Source: Mycolicibacterium hodleri
GTDB taxonomy: Bacteria; Actinomycetota; Actinomycetes; Mycobacteriales; Mycobacteriaceae
Assembly: GCF_025822245.1 (NCBI RefSeq)
Contig: NZ_JACKTL010000067.1
Coordinates: 110,672 to 174,671 of the forward strand
Direction: 5' to 3'
DNA: 64,000 nt
Part shown: piece after piece, positions 1 through 8,412 of the stretch
How positions within the stretch are numbered: the first letter of the stretch is position 1
Layout of the letters: every line of letters begins with the position of its first letter
Notes under the pieces: generated by a model
What the model saw: the letters and a program-made list of their open reading frames with translations, nothing else
Database searches by the model: none
What the model was told of the DNA's origin: nothing
Program-made: the position numbers and the translations under genes

Positions 1-968
1 GAGGAGTCCATGATCACCGGGTTGGCCTTGCTGAGCACGGTGTAGACACCCGGCGGCGTGAAGAACGAGAACGTGGTGCCGGCGATGGTCTGGATTCCGC
101 CCATGCCCATCGACGTCGGCATCGTGCGGACCAGTTTTCCGTTGTCGTACACGCTGACCATGTGGGTGTTGTCGTCGGCAACCGAGACGTGCGCGTCACC
201 GATCTTGAACGAGACGTGCTCGTCCTCCTGTCCGTACAACCCGTCGCCGAGCGGCGTGCCGTAGACGTTGCCCGCCACCGTGACGGTGGTGCCCGGCGCG
301 TAGTACTTCGCTGGCCGCCAGTGGGCGGTCTGGTCGTTGACCCAGTACCACGATCCGGCGACCGGCGGGTTGGTGGTGACCGCAAGGTGCCGTTCGGCGT
401 TGGCCTTGTTGTCGATCGCCTCGTCGAAGTGGGCGACGACGACCTCTCCGATGCCGTAGGTCGCGCCGTCCTGCAGCAGCCCGCCGTCGGTGGTCTCGAA
501 GTACACCTGGGTTTGATTGCTCGGCGACACCGTGTGGAAGGTCGACTCCTGCCGCGACGGCATGCCGTTGGGGCCGCGGGCCGACACCGACAGCGTGTAC
601 GCGCGGCCGTACCCCAGCTGCATCGTCGGCTTCCACGTCGTGTGGTCGGGGGTCAGGACACCGGGGATGACCTTTCCGCTGTCGCTGGTCATCGTCACGT
701 CGGTGATGGTTCCGGTGGTAGCGGTGACCATCACCGGGCTGGCAGGATTGATCTTGTCGGCCGCCGGCGCGGGGACGACCGACAATGCGGCAGGCGTCGA
801 CGTCGGCACTGCCGCCGGTTGCGCCTCGGCGAGATCCTTCGGCGCCGCCAGCACCTGACAGCCGTGCACGCACCGTTCCGACCCGCTCACCACGACACCA
901 CCGAGGACGGCCAGCACCGCAAAGGAGGCGGCCAACCACGACCCACGGGCACAACGAATAGACGTCAA
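1..968 (-). CDS. L,D-transpeptidase (Ig-like + YkuD), C-terminus cut by window edge
   Basis: Cell-envelope enzyme that would make 3-3 peptidoglycan cross-links. The minus-strand frame has an N-terminal hydrophobic segment (residues about 10-30), a low-complexity Ala/Pro stretch, Ig-like domains (MVTATTGTITDV, later WYWVNDQTAHWRP) and the beginning of the YkuD fold (HMVSVYDNGKLVRTMPTSMG, TPPGVYTVLSK). This order is typical of mycobacterial Ldt proteins. The catalytic His/Cys segment lies beyond position 1, so activity cannot be judged. The start is inferred as TTG at 968, five bases after a GGAG; a second in-frame TTG lies directly upstream. Other frames here are open only because of high GC. 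Confidence 0.85.
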   Translation of the reverse strand, partial: MTSIRCARGSWLAASFAVLAVLGGVVVSGSERCVHGCQVLAAPKDLAEAQPAAVPTSTPAALSVVPAPAADKINPASPVMVTATTGTITDVTMTSDSGKVIPGVLTPDHTTWKPTMQLGYGRAYTLSVSARGPNGMPSRQESTFHTVSPSNQTQVYFETTDGGLLQDGATYGIGEVVVAHFDEAIDNKANAERHLAVTTNPPVAGSWYWVNDQTAHWRPAKYYAPGTTVTVAGNVYGTPLGDGLYGQEDEHVSFKIGDAHVSVADDNTHMVSVYDNGKLVRTMPTSMGMGGIQTIAGTTFSFFTPPGVYTVLSKANPVIMDS

Positions 969-1240
969 CAAAACTCCATTGATTTTCAGCACTGACTAGA
1001 AGACGAGCCCCAATGGTAGGTGGTCGGAAGCCACTCTTCGCAACATGTGTGACGGCACGATCTGGTCACGTGTCAACGAGTAACGATCGGGTAAGACACG
1101 CCGAGTAAACAGGTGACGGCAGTCTCCTCCGCGGAGTCTGCCTAGGGCGGTTGCCAAGAAGCGACAACCGGTCCGGCGAGCCGAGGTAGGCGTCGTACCC
1201 GTGCCACGAGCCGCCGTGAGAGCGGCATTCACGAGATCGG

Positions 1241-2215
1241 ATGAGCAGAGACATGACGATGTTTGAGAGATTTCGCGGCCTGGGTCGGCGCGCGGCAGTA
1301 GCCGCACTGGTCGCGGTCACGCTGCCCGGCCTGATCGGCGTCACGGGCGGATCGGCGACCGCGGGCGCGTATTCGCCCCCGGGATTGCCGGTCGAAGACC
1401 TGCAGGTGCCGTCGGCCGCCATGGGGCGCGACGTGTTGGTCAGGTTCCAGCCCGGCGGCTCGCACGCGGTGTATCTGCTCGACGGGCTGCGGGCCCGCGA
1501 CGACAACAGCGGCTGGGACATCGAGACCAACGCGTTCGAGAAGTTCCACAACTCGGGCGTGTCGGTGGTGATGCCCGTCGGCGGCATGTCGAGCTTCTAC
1601 ACCAACTGGGAGCAGCCCGCCGTCGGCAACGGCCAGACCCAGAACTACCAGTGGGAGACGTTCCTGACCTCGGAGCTTCCCGCCTACCTGTCGCAGAACA
1701 AGGGCATTTCGCCGTCCGGCAACGCCGTGGTCGGGCTCTCGATGTCGGGTAGTGCGGCGCTGATCCTGGCCGCGTATCACCCCGGCAACTTCCGCTTCGC
1801 CGGGTCCGAGTCGGGCTTCCTGAACCTGTCGCAGGGCATCTGGCCGACGCTGGTCGGCTTCGCGATGCGGGATGCCGGCGGGTTCGACGCGGGCGCCATG
1901 TGGGGTCCCGGCGGTGGACCGGACTGGCAGCGCAACGACCCGACGCTGCAGGCCGGCCGGCTCGCATCCAACGGCACGCGGCTCTACGTCTACACCGGTA
2001 ACGGCACGCCCAACGAGCTGGGCGGGGCTGACCTGCCCGCGACCACGCTCGAGGGGTTGACCCGCGACAGCAACACCGCGTTCCAGAACGCCTACACCGG
2101 CGCGGGTGGCCAGAACGCCACGTTCAACTTCCCGCCGAACGGCAGCCATGCCTGGCCGTACTGGAGCCAGCAGCTCGACGTGATGAAGCCCGACATCATC
2201 CACACCATCGCCTAG
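1241..2215 (+). CDS. Antigen 85-family mycolyltransferase/esterase
   Basis: Secreted alpha/beta hydrolase of the Ag85/FbpABC family, which transfers mycolic acids to trehalose and arabinogalactan. Residues about 10-42 form a signal peptide ending near ATAGAYS. The mature part keeps the family landmarks: LPVEDLQVPS, YLLDGLRA, MPVGG, the nucleophile elbow GLSMSG (Ser167), Glu259 in GTPNELGG and His303 in NGSHAW. The full Ser-Glu-His triad is therefore present. No Cys pair is visible in the region of the Ag85A/B disulfide, so this is a divergent paralogue. The start could also be the ATG at 1253 or 1259, because no strong ribosome-binding site marks any of them. A strong hairpin follows the stop. 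Confidence 0.93.
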   Translation: MSRDMTMFERFRGLGRRAAVAALVAVTLPGLIGVTGGSATAGAYSPPGLPVEDLQVPSAAMGRDVLVRFQPGGSHAVYLLDGLRARDDNSGWDIETNAFEKFHNSGVSVVMPVGGMSSFYTNWEQPAVGNGQTQNYQWETFLTSELPAYLSQNKGISPSGNAVVGLSMSGSAALILAAYHPGNFRFAGSESGFLNLSQGIWPTLVGFAMRDAGGFDAGAMWGPGGGPDWQRNDPTLQAGRLASNGTRLYVYTGNGTPNELGGADLPATTLEGLTRDSNTAFQNAYTGAGGQNATFNFPPNGSHAWPYWSQQLDVMKPDIIHTIA

Positions 2216-2220
2216 GGATT

Positions 2221-2261
2221 CGTGCACCCGCCGTTGCGTTCGGCGCAACGGTGGGTGCACG
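2221..2261. terminator. Strong hairpin between convergent genes
   Basis: Two 18-base arms (left arm CGTGCACCCGCCGTTGCG) pair completely, with one G-U wobble, around a five-base loop. The hairpin sits between the Ag85-like stop and the 3' end of the NYN gene, so it can act as a bidirectional terminator. There is no U-tract, as is common in mycobacteria. Confidence 0.85.
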
Positions 2262-2274
2262 GACCGCGCGAAAG

Positions 2275-3186
2275 TTACTCGTTGCGCAGTTTCACCATCC
2301 GCGTCGTGGAGCTCTCGTCGAGCTCCACGACGTCGGATCGGGAGCGCAGGAAGTCACTGAACGACCGAAAGCCCAGCGACTTCTCACTGAACGACGGGTC
2401 CATCCGCTTCATCTGCGCCTTGACCGCGGAGTTGTGCAACCACTCCACGTCGTCCTTCTCCAAGCCGATCCGCAGCGCCCGCTGCAGCAGACCCGTCGCG
2501 TCGGCCTGCGGGTCCGGCGCCTCCGGCTCCTCCTCCACGGCTTGCGGCCGAGTGGCCCGCCGGCGGGGGGCCCGTTTCTTGGGTTCGGGTTCCGGCTCGC
2601 CCTCGTCCTCGTCCTTGACCGGGGCGGGGGTCGGCTCGAAGACCGGCACACCGGGCAGCGCGTCGTAGATGACGAAGTCGTCGCACGCCGCAGCCAGCGA
2701 CCGGCTCGACGAACCCGCCACCCCGATGCCGACGACGTAGCGGCCGAGCCGCTTGCACCGCTGGGCCAGCGCGATGTAGTCGGAGTCGCCGGCGACGATC
2801 ACCACGTGGGTCAGGTCGGGCAACCGGAACATGTCCTCCACGGCGTCGACCGCCAGCCGGATGTCGGCGCCGTTCTTGCCGTACGCCGCGGCCGGGAACA
2901 GCTGGACCAGGTCGACGGCGCGGCCGACCAGCTGACCGCGGTAACCGGCGTTGACGTCGGCCGACCAGTCGGCATACGCGCGGGTGAGCACCAGGGTTCC
3001 GAAGGACGAGGCGAAGTCGATGATCGCGCCGACGTCCACGGTCGCGCGGGCCAGCCGGTCGACCTCCAGACCCTTGGTCTTGTCGCGCTGAAACGAGTTG
3101 CGACCGTTCACCTGGTCGTATCGCGAGATCACGATGTTGTCGAAGTCGAGGTAGACCGCAACGCGGGTGTCCTCACGTTCTGTCAT
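2275..3186 (-). CDS. NYN-domain (PIN-like) protein with C-terminal LOTUS/OST-HTH-type domain
   Basis: Predicted RNA-directed protein of 303 aa. Residues about 8-165 form a NYN domain: YLDFDNIVIS at the N-terminus carries the first acidic metal ligands, and KNGADIRLAVDAVEDM plus VAGDSDYIALAQR supply the rest. NYN domains belong to the PIN-like nuclease superfamily. A charged linker (EDEGEPEPEPKKRAPRRR) leads to a C-terminal helical region (about 235-303, LLQRALRIGLEK to MVKLRNE) that resembles an OST-HTH/LOTUS RNA-binding domain. The ATG at 3186 is preferred over an upstream in-frame start because homology begins at MTEREDTRVAVYLDFDN. RNA substrate is unknown. Confidence 0.8.
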   Translation of the reverse strand: MTEREDTRVAVYLDFDNIVISRYDQVNGRNSFQRDKTKGLEVDRLARATVDVGAIIDFASSFGTLVLTRAYADWSADVNAGYRGQLVGRAVDLVQLFPAAAYGKNGADIRLAVDAVEDMFRLPDLTHVVIVAGDSDYIALAQRCKRLGRYVVGIGVAGSSSRSLAAACDDFVIYDALPGVPVFEPTPAPVKDEDEGEPEPEPKKRAPRRRATRPQAVEEEPEAPDPQADATGLLQRALRIGLEKDDVEWLHNSAVKAQMKRMDPSFSEKSLGFRSFSDFLRSRSDVVELDESSTTRMVKLRNE

Positions 3187-3432
3187 GGGGTCAGTCTGGG
3201 CTGCGCGGCCGGCGGATGTCACCCCGGGTCCGGCGAACGCGATTTCAGCAACTCGTGGGCCGCCCCTCGGCAAACCCGCAGTCGGGACGGGCTGTGGGAA
3301 AGGTCACCCATCCGGCCGCGTCGGCGTCGATCTCACCGCCGCACGGGGATAGAGTCGATCTGCCGGCATGGTGAAGAAGACGCTGGGCGGCACGGCCGCA
3401 AACGCCATAATCGATAGCCGACAGGTTGGTTC

Positions 3433-4365
3433 ATGAATTCCTCGAGTGAGACACAAACCCCGTCACCTGCGCAGTCCCAGTGGCTGTCCAAGTCCGCGTC
3501 GCAGACGCGCGGGTCGGACAAGAAGGAAGTCCAGTTCCACTACGACATCAGCAATGAGTTCTTCAAACTCTGGCAGGACCCCAATCAGGTCTACAGCTGC
3601 GCGTACTTCGAGAAGGACGACTACAACCTCGAGCAGGCGCAGCTGGCGAAGATCGACCTGTCGCTCGGCAAGCTCGGCCTCGAACCCGGCATGACGTTGC
3701 TCGACATCGGCTGCGGCTGGGGCGCCACGATCAACCGCGCGGTCGAGAAGTACGACGTGAACGTCATCGGCCTGACGCTGTCGGAGAACCAGAAGCAGCA
3801 CATCGAAGACCACTGGCTCGCCAACTACAAGGGCGATCGCACGATGGAAGTGCGCCTGCAGCCGTGGGAGGACTTCAGCGGCAAGGTGGACCGCATCGTC
3901 TCGATCGGCGCCTTCGAGCACTTCGGCTTCAACAAGTACGACGACTACTTCAAGAAGACCTACGACTGGATGCCCGACGACGGCGTGCAGATGCTGCACA
4001 CGATCACCATCCCCGAGGATGAGGAGATCAAGGCCAAGAAGCTGCCGCTGACCATGTCGCGGGTGCGCTTCATCAAGTTCATCATGGACGAGATCTACCC
4101 CGGCGGCCGTCTGCCGCTGGCGTCGATGGTCACCAATCACGCCGTCAAGGCCGGCTACACGGTGACGCGCGAGCAGCACCTGCAGCCGCACTACGTCAAG
4201 ACCCTCGACACGTGGGCGTCGAATCTCGAGGCCCATAAGGACGAGGCCATCGAGATCACCAACGAGGAGATCTACGAGCGGTTCCTCAAGTACCTCGTGG
4301 GCTGCGCCGACCTGTTCCGCGAGGGCTACACCGACGTGGTCCAGTTCACCCTTGAGAAGGCGTAA
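3433..4365 (+). CDS. Mycolic acid cyclopropane synthase-like methyltransferase
   Basis: SAM-dependent enzyme of the CmaA/MmaA/PcaA family that modifies double bases of meromycolate chains; here 310 aa, the usual size. SAM motif LLDIGCGWG lies at about residues 92-100, with YSCAYFE and the mycolate-family stretch VNVIGLTLSENQ. The active-site Glu in GAFEHFG and the His in MLHTITI, which position the bicarbonate base in CmaA enzymes, are both present, fitting cyclopropanation. The ending (GCADLFREGYTDVVQFTLEK) is closest in my memory to CmaA2. It is followed 88 bases later by a paralogue on the same strand. The exact position and stereochemistry of modification cannot be read from sequence. Confidence 0.9.
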   Translation: MNSSSETQTPSPAQSQWLSKSASQTRGSDKKEVQFHYDISNEFFKLWQDPNQVYSCAYFEKDDYNLEQAQLAKIDLSLGKLGLEPGMTLLDIGCGWGATINRAVEKYDVNVIGLTLSENQKQHIEDHWLANYKGDRTMEVRLQPWEDFSGKVDRIVSIGAFEHFGFNKYDDYFKKTYDWMPDDGVQMLHTITIPEDEEIKAKKLPLTMSRVRFIKFIMDEIYPGGRLPLASMVTNHAVKAGYTVTREQHLQPHYVKTLDTWASNLEAHKDEAIEITNEEIYERFLKYLVGCADLFREGYTDVVQFTLEKA

Positions 4366-4453
4366 CCGGCTGAGGGACAATCACTTTCACGCTTATGCAG
4401 GACACGCAGGAAACTAAGAGTTCGAGGCAATCGGACGGAAGTTGGTCGGGGAA

Positions 4454-5350
4454 ATGGTTGAGAGCACGGTGACGCCACCGCAGGCACGCAAGGAGATGGA
4501 GCCGCACTTCGAAGAGGTGCAGGCGCACTACGACCTCTCCGATGACTTCTTCGGGTTGTTCCAGGACCCTTCGCGGACCTACAGCTGTGCGTACTTCGAA
4601 CGCGACGACATGTCGCTCGAAGAGGCCCAGATGGCCAAGATCGACCTCGCGCTGGGCAAGCTGAAGCTCGAGCCCGGCATGACGCTGCTCGACATCGGCT
4701 GCGGCTGGGGTTCGGTCATGCAGCGCGCCGTGGAGAAGTACGACGTCAACGTGATCGGTCTGACGCTGAGCAAGAACCAGTCCAAGTTCGCGCAGGAGCT
4801 GTTGGACGGCGTCGACACCGAGCGGTCGCGGCGTGTGCTGCTGATGGGCTGGGAGCAGTTCGACGAGCCCGTCGACCGCATCATCAGCCTCGAGGCGATC
4901 GAGGCGTTCCCGCAGGAGCGCTACGCCCCGTTCTTCGAATTCTGCAGCAGTATCCTGCCGGCCGACGGCCGGATGCTGATCCAGGCGATCCTCGGGCACC
5001 CGCTGAAGCGCTGGCCCGAGATGGGCATCCCGATCGTGATGACCGACCTGCGGTTCATGCGGTTCATCGCCAAGGAGATCTTCCCCGGCGGTTCGGTGCC
5101 GTGCGACGAGGACATCGTCAACCTGTCCCAAGCCGCCGGCTTCACCGTCGCCGACAAGCAGCTGCTCGACGAGCACTACGTCCGCACGCTGGACCTGTGG
5201 GCCACGGCCCTCGAAGCGCATCACGACGCCGCGGTCGCCGCCACCTCCGAAGAGGTCTACCAGCGGTACATGAAGTACCTGGTGGGCTGCAGCGACTTCT
5301 TCAAGCGCGGCATCAGCGAACTGGGACAGTTCACCCTGGTCAAGGGCTGA
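4454..5350 (+). CDS. Mycolic acid methyltransferase (MmaA/UmaA-like paralogue)
   Basis: Second SAM-dependent mycolate-modifying enzyme, 298 aa from the ATG at 4454; a TTG at 4442 is an alternative start. It shares HYDLSDDFF, YSCAYFE and LLDIGCGWG with its neighbour, so the pair arose by duplication. The motif after the active-site Glu reads LEAIEAFP rather than GAFEHFG, and the His of the CmaA LLHTI motif is replaced by Gln (MLIQAILGHP). MmaA3/MmaA4-type enzymes also have Gln there, which suggests methylation or hydroxylation chemistry rather than simple cyclopropanation. This is an inference from family comparison. The C-terminus (FKRGISELGQFTLVK) resembles UmaA. Confidence 0.87.
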   Translation: MVESTVTPPQARKEMEPHFEEVQAHYDLSDDFFGLFQDPSRTYSCAYFERDDMSLEEAQMAKIDLALGKLKLEPGMTLLDIGCGWGSVMQRAVEKYDVNVIGLTLSKNQSKFAQELLDGVDTERSRRVLLMGWEQFDEPVDRIISLEAIEAFPQERYAPFFEFCSSILPADGRMLIQAILGHPLKRWPEMGIPIVMTDLRFMRFIAKEIFPGGSVPCDEDIVNLSQAAGFTVADKQLLDEHYVRTLDLWATALEAHHDAAVAATSEEVYQRYMKYLVGCSDFFKRGISELGQFTLVKG

Positions 5351-5381
5351 GCCCGGCCGCGTCCAGCCGGGGGCGACCGGA

Positions 5382-6986
5382 ATGACCTCGGCCACGGACA
5401 CGGCCGCACCCATCTCGACATGGGCGCCGCTGCGATCACCGGTCTACCGCGCACTGTGGATCGCGCAACTGGTCTCCAACCTCGGCACCTGGATGCAGAC
5501 CGTCGGGGCGCAGTGGATGCTCGTCGGCGATCCCCGCGCGGCGGTGCTGGTGCCGCTGGTGCAGACCGCGACCACGCTGCCGGTGGTGCTGCTGGCGTTG
5601 CCGTCGGGGGTGTTGGCCGACCTGGTGGACCGGCGCCGACTGCTCATCGCGACGCAGGGGGCGATGGCCGCGGGGGTGGGCCTGCTCGCCACGTTGACAG
5701 GTGCCGGGCTGACCACACCCGCGGTGCTGCTGACCCTGCTATTCGTGATCGGGTGCGGGCAGGCGCTGACCGCCCCGGCGTGGCAGGCCATTCAACCCGA
5801 TCTGGTTCCCGCCCAACAGATTCCGGCTGCAGCCGCGTTGGGCAGCATGAGCCTCAACGGTGCGCGGGCGATCGGTCCGGCCATCGCCGGGGTGCTGGTG
5901 TCGGTGGCCGGCCCGACGTCGGTCTTCGCCCTCAACGCGGTGTCCTTCGTCGGCATCGTCGTCGTGCTGGTGTGGTGGCGCCGGCCCGCCGTCGAACGCG
6001 ACTATCCACCGGAGCGCGCGCTGGCCGCCCTGAGCGCCGGTGGCCGGTTCATCCGCAGTTCGCCGATCGTGCGCCGGATCCTGCTGCGCGCCGCGCTGTT
6101 CATCGGACCGGCGAGCGCGCTGTGGGGACTGCTACCGGTGGTAGCGGCCAACAACCTGGGATTGTCGTCCTCGGGCTACGGCCTGCTGCTGGGGGCGATC
6201 GGCCTCGGTGCGGTGATCGGCGCGTTCCTGTTGGGGCGGTTGCGGTCCCGGTTCGGCCAGAACGTCCTGTTGACGGTGGGAGCGGCCGGCTTCGCGCTCG
6301 CCACCGTGGTGCTGGCGTTGGTGCCCGTCTTCGCAATCGTGTTGGCGGCGTTGATCGTCGGCGGGGCGTCCTGGCTGCTGTCGCTGTCGACGCTGAACGC
6401 CTCGATGCAGCTGAGCCTGCCGGCGTGGGTGCGCGCCCGCGGACTGTCGGTGTACCAGCTGATCTTCATGGGCGGGCAGGCGCTCGGCTCCGTGGTGTGG
6501 GGCCTGATCGCCGGGGCCGCGTCCAGTTCGACCAGCCTTCTGGTCAGCGCGGGCCTGCTGGTGGTGTGCGCGATGTCGTCGCTGTGGTGGCCGCTGCACG
6601 CCAAGACCAGCAGCCTGGACCTCACGCCGTCCTCGCACTGGCCGGAGCCGAACCTGATCTTCGAGCCCGAACCACTCGACGGTCCGGTGCTGGTGCTGAC
6701 GTCGTATCGGGTGGCGGCCGCCGACGAGGAGGCGTTCCTCGCGGCGATGACGGTGCTCGGCCGCTCCCGGCAACGCACCGGGGCCGCGCAGTGGCGCCTG
6801 TTCCGCAGCATCGAGCACGAGTCGACGTACGTGGAGACCTTCGTCGTGCGCTCCTGGGGTGAGCACATGCACCAGCACTACACCCGGCTGACGGGGCAGG
6901 ACCGGCTCATCGAGGAGGCCGTAGAGCGCTACACCGAGGGAGTGCCGGTCTCCGAGCACTACCTCGCGGTGCGGGACGCGCGCTAG
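5382..6986 (+). CDS. MFS exporter (MFS_3/EntS-type) with C-terminal ABM-like domain
   Basis: Inner-membrane major facilitator of 534 aa. Residues about 20-410 carry about 12 hydrophobic helices and the start FRSPVYRALW-type motif of the MFS_3/enterobactin-exporter group (APLRSPVYRALWIAQLVSNLGTW is the first segment, split here by position). The cytoplasmic loop motif GVLADLVDRRRLL is clear. Residues about 430-534 form a soluble ferredoxin-like extension (VLVLTSYRVAAADEEAFLAA, WRLFRSIEH, YVETFVV) resembling antibiotic-biosynthesis monooxygenase domains. The fused domain could modify or sense the exported compound. It starts 31 bases after the methyltransferase stop, so cotranscription is plausible. 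Substrate unknown. Confidence 0.85.
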   Translation: MTSATDTAAPISTWAPLRSPVYRALWIAQLVSNLGTWMQTVGAQWMLVGDPRAAVLVPLVQTATTLPVVLLALPSGVLADLVDRRRLLIATQGAMAAGVGLLATLTGAGLTTPAVLLTLLFVIGCGQALTAPAWQAIQPDLVPAQQIPAAAALGSMSLNGARAIGPAIAGVLVSVAGPTSVFALNAVSFVGIVVVLVWWRRPAVERDYPPERALAALSAGGRFIRSSPIVRRILLRAALFIGPASALWGLLPVVAANNLGLSSSGYGLLLGAIGLGAVIGAFLLGRLRSRFGQNVLLTVGAAGFALATVVLALVPVFAIVLAALIVGGASWLLSLSTLNASMQLSLPAWVRARGLSVYQLIFMGGQALGSVVWGLIAGAASSSTSLLVSAGLLVVCAMSSLWWPLHAKTSSLDLTPSSHWPEPNLIFEPEPLDGPVLVLTSYRVAAADEEAFLAAMTVLGRSRQRTGAAQWRLFRSIEHESTYVETFVVRSWGEHMHQHYTRLTGQDRLIEEAVERYTEGVPVSEHYLAVRDAR

Positions 6987-7002
6987 CCGACGATCGTTGC
7001 CG

Positions 7003-7749
7003 TCAGGCGGTGAAGCCGCCGTCGACGTTGACGTTGGCGCCGGTGACGTAGGCCGACTCAGGGCCGGCCAGGAAGCTGACCACGGAGGCCACCTCACTGG
7101 TCTTGCCGTAGCGCCCGAGCGCGGTGAGCGGTCGCAGCGAGTCGGCGAATTCGCCTTCGTCGGGGTTCATTTCGGTGTTGATCGGACCGGGCTGCACGTT
7201 GTTGACGGTGATACCGCGCGGGCCGAGCTCGCGGGCCAGTCCACGGGTGAACGACGACACCGCGCCCTTGGTCAGCGCGTACACCGCGGTCGCCGGGGTC
7301 GGGACGCTGTCGGCGTTGACGCTGCCGATGTTGATGATGCGGGCGCCGTCACCGAGATGCGCGAGCGCGGCGTGAACCGTCCAGAACACCCCGCCCACGT
7401 TGATGGCCAGGAGCCGGTCGTACTGCTCGGGGGTGAACTCGTCGACGGGGGCGAGAATCGCCGTGGCGGCGTTGTTCACCACGATGTCCAAGCCGCCGAG
7501 TTCGGCGACGGCCCGGTCCACGGCAGCTGCGGTCTGCGTCGGGTCCGCGGCATCGGCCTGGATGGCGAGCGCCGTGGCGCCGGTCGCGGTGACCTCGGCG
7601 ACGACGGCGTCAGCCTCGGCCTTCGACGACGAGTAGGTCAAGGCGACAGCGGCGCCGTCGGAGGCCAGTCGCCGGACGATCTCGGCGCCGATGCCGCGCG
7701 ACCCGCCGGTCACCAGTGCTCGTCGTCCCGTCAGGGGTGCTGTGCTCAT
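7003..7749 (-). CDS. SDR-family oxidoreductase
   Basis: Classical short-chain dehydrogenase of 248 aa. Cofactor motif TGGSRGIG at residues about 15-22, NNAAT structural motif, catalytic Ser in INIGSVNAD, and the Tyr/Lys pair in YALTKG are all present. The C-terminus ends in the common YVTGANVNVDGG motif. This fits a 3-oxoacyl-ACP reductase-like enzyme acting on an unknown carbonyl or alcohol. A good ribosome-binding site (GGAGGT) lies upstream of the ATG. It is divergently arranged with a TetR regulator that starts 114 bases away and probably controls it. The 3' end converges with the MFS gene. Confidence 0.9.
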   Translation of the reverse strand: MSTAPLTGRRALVTGGSRGIGAEIVRRLASDGAAVALTYSSSKAEADAVVAEVTATGATALAIQADAADPTQTAAAVDRAVAELGGLDIVVNNAATAILAPVDEFTPEQYDRLLAINVGGVFWTVHAALAHLGDGARIINIGSVNADSVPTPATAVYALTKGAVSSFTRGLARELGPRGITVNNVQPGPINTEMNPDEGEFADSLRPLTALGRYGKTSEVASVVSFLAGPESAYVTGANVNVDGGFTA

Positions 7750-7863
7750 GTCTTGACCTCCAGATAGTTACGAACCGTTGTGTTACTAAGTACGCTGTGG
7801 TCAAGCCTGTTGGCGACGCAGACATTCCGCCTGTGACCGGCATCACACGGAGGAGGTGCCACC

Positions 7864-8412
7864 GTGACGGTAGGACGGCCGAGGCAGTTCGACCCCGATC
7901 ACGTCGAAGACGCCGCGATGACGTTGTTCTGGGCACGCGGTTTCGACGGCGTGTCGATCTCCGACGTCAGCGACGCGACGGGGGTGAACCGGCGCAGCAT
8001 CTACGCCGAGTTCGGATCCAAGGAGAACCTGTTCGCCCGCGCCACCCAGCGCTATCTCGCCGGACCCGGCGACTACCTCCTCGACGCTCTCGCCCGCCCC
8101 ACGGCCCGCGAGGTTGCCCAGGCGATGGTGCACGGCGCAGCGCAGACCGTCAGCGGCGAGATCCCCGGCTGCCTGACCGTCGGGCGAGCACCCGGGCTGG
8201 TCGAACTGCGCGAGGCCACGGTGCACCAGCTCGCCGACCGATTCGACAGGGCGATCGCCGACGGCGAGCCGATCGGCGTCGACGCGGTACTGCTGGCCCG
8301 GTGGGTCTTGGTGATCTGCCAGGGCCTCGCCGTTCAAGCCCAAAGCGGCGCCACCCGCGACCAACTACGGCAGGTCGCCGACCTGGCACTCGCCGGGTGG
8401 CCGGTTGCCTAG
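7864..8412 (+). CDS. TetR-family transcriptional regulator
   Basis: One-component repressor of 182 aa. The N-terminal helix-turn-helix spans about residues 8-55 (GRPRQFDPDHVEDAAMTLFW, then VSISDVSDATGVNRRSIYAEFGSK split as the recognition region ending in SIYAEFGSKENLF). The C-terminal ligand domain resembles the TetR_C_16/YcdC-type group (GEIPGCLTVGRAPG). The GTG start follows GGAGGAGG at about 7850-7857. The gene is divergent from the SDR gene, the usual arrangement for autoregulation and control of the neighbour. The ligand cannot be predicted. Confidence 0.88.
   Translation: MTVGRPRQFDPDHVEDAAMTLFWARGFDGVSISDVSDATGVNRRSIYAEFGSKENLFARATQRYLAGPGDYLLDALARPTAREVAQAMVHGAAQTVSGEIPGCLTVGRAPGLVELREATVHQLADRFDRAIADGEPIGVDAVLLARWVLVICQGLAVQAQSGATRDQLRQVADLALAGWPVA

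Noticed and set aside
162..995. 277-codon plus-strand frame at the left edge
   Set aside because: Opposite the L,D-transpeptidase gene, whose translation is convincing.
7760..7800. TACTAAGTA and repeated GTTAC near the SDR/TetR divergent promoter as an operator
   Set aside because: Symmetry is too short and partial to separate from chance.
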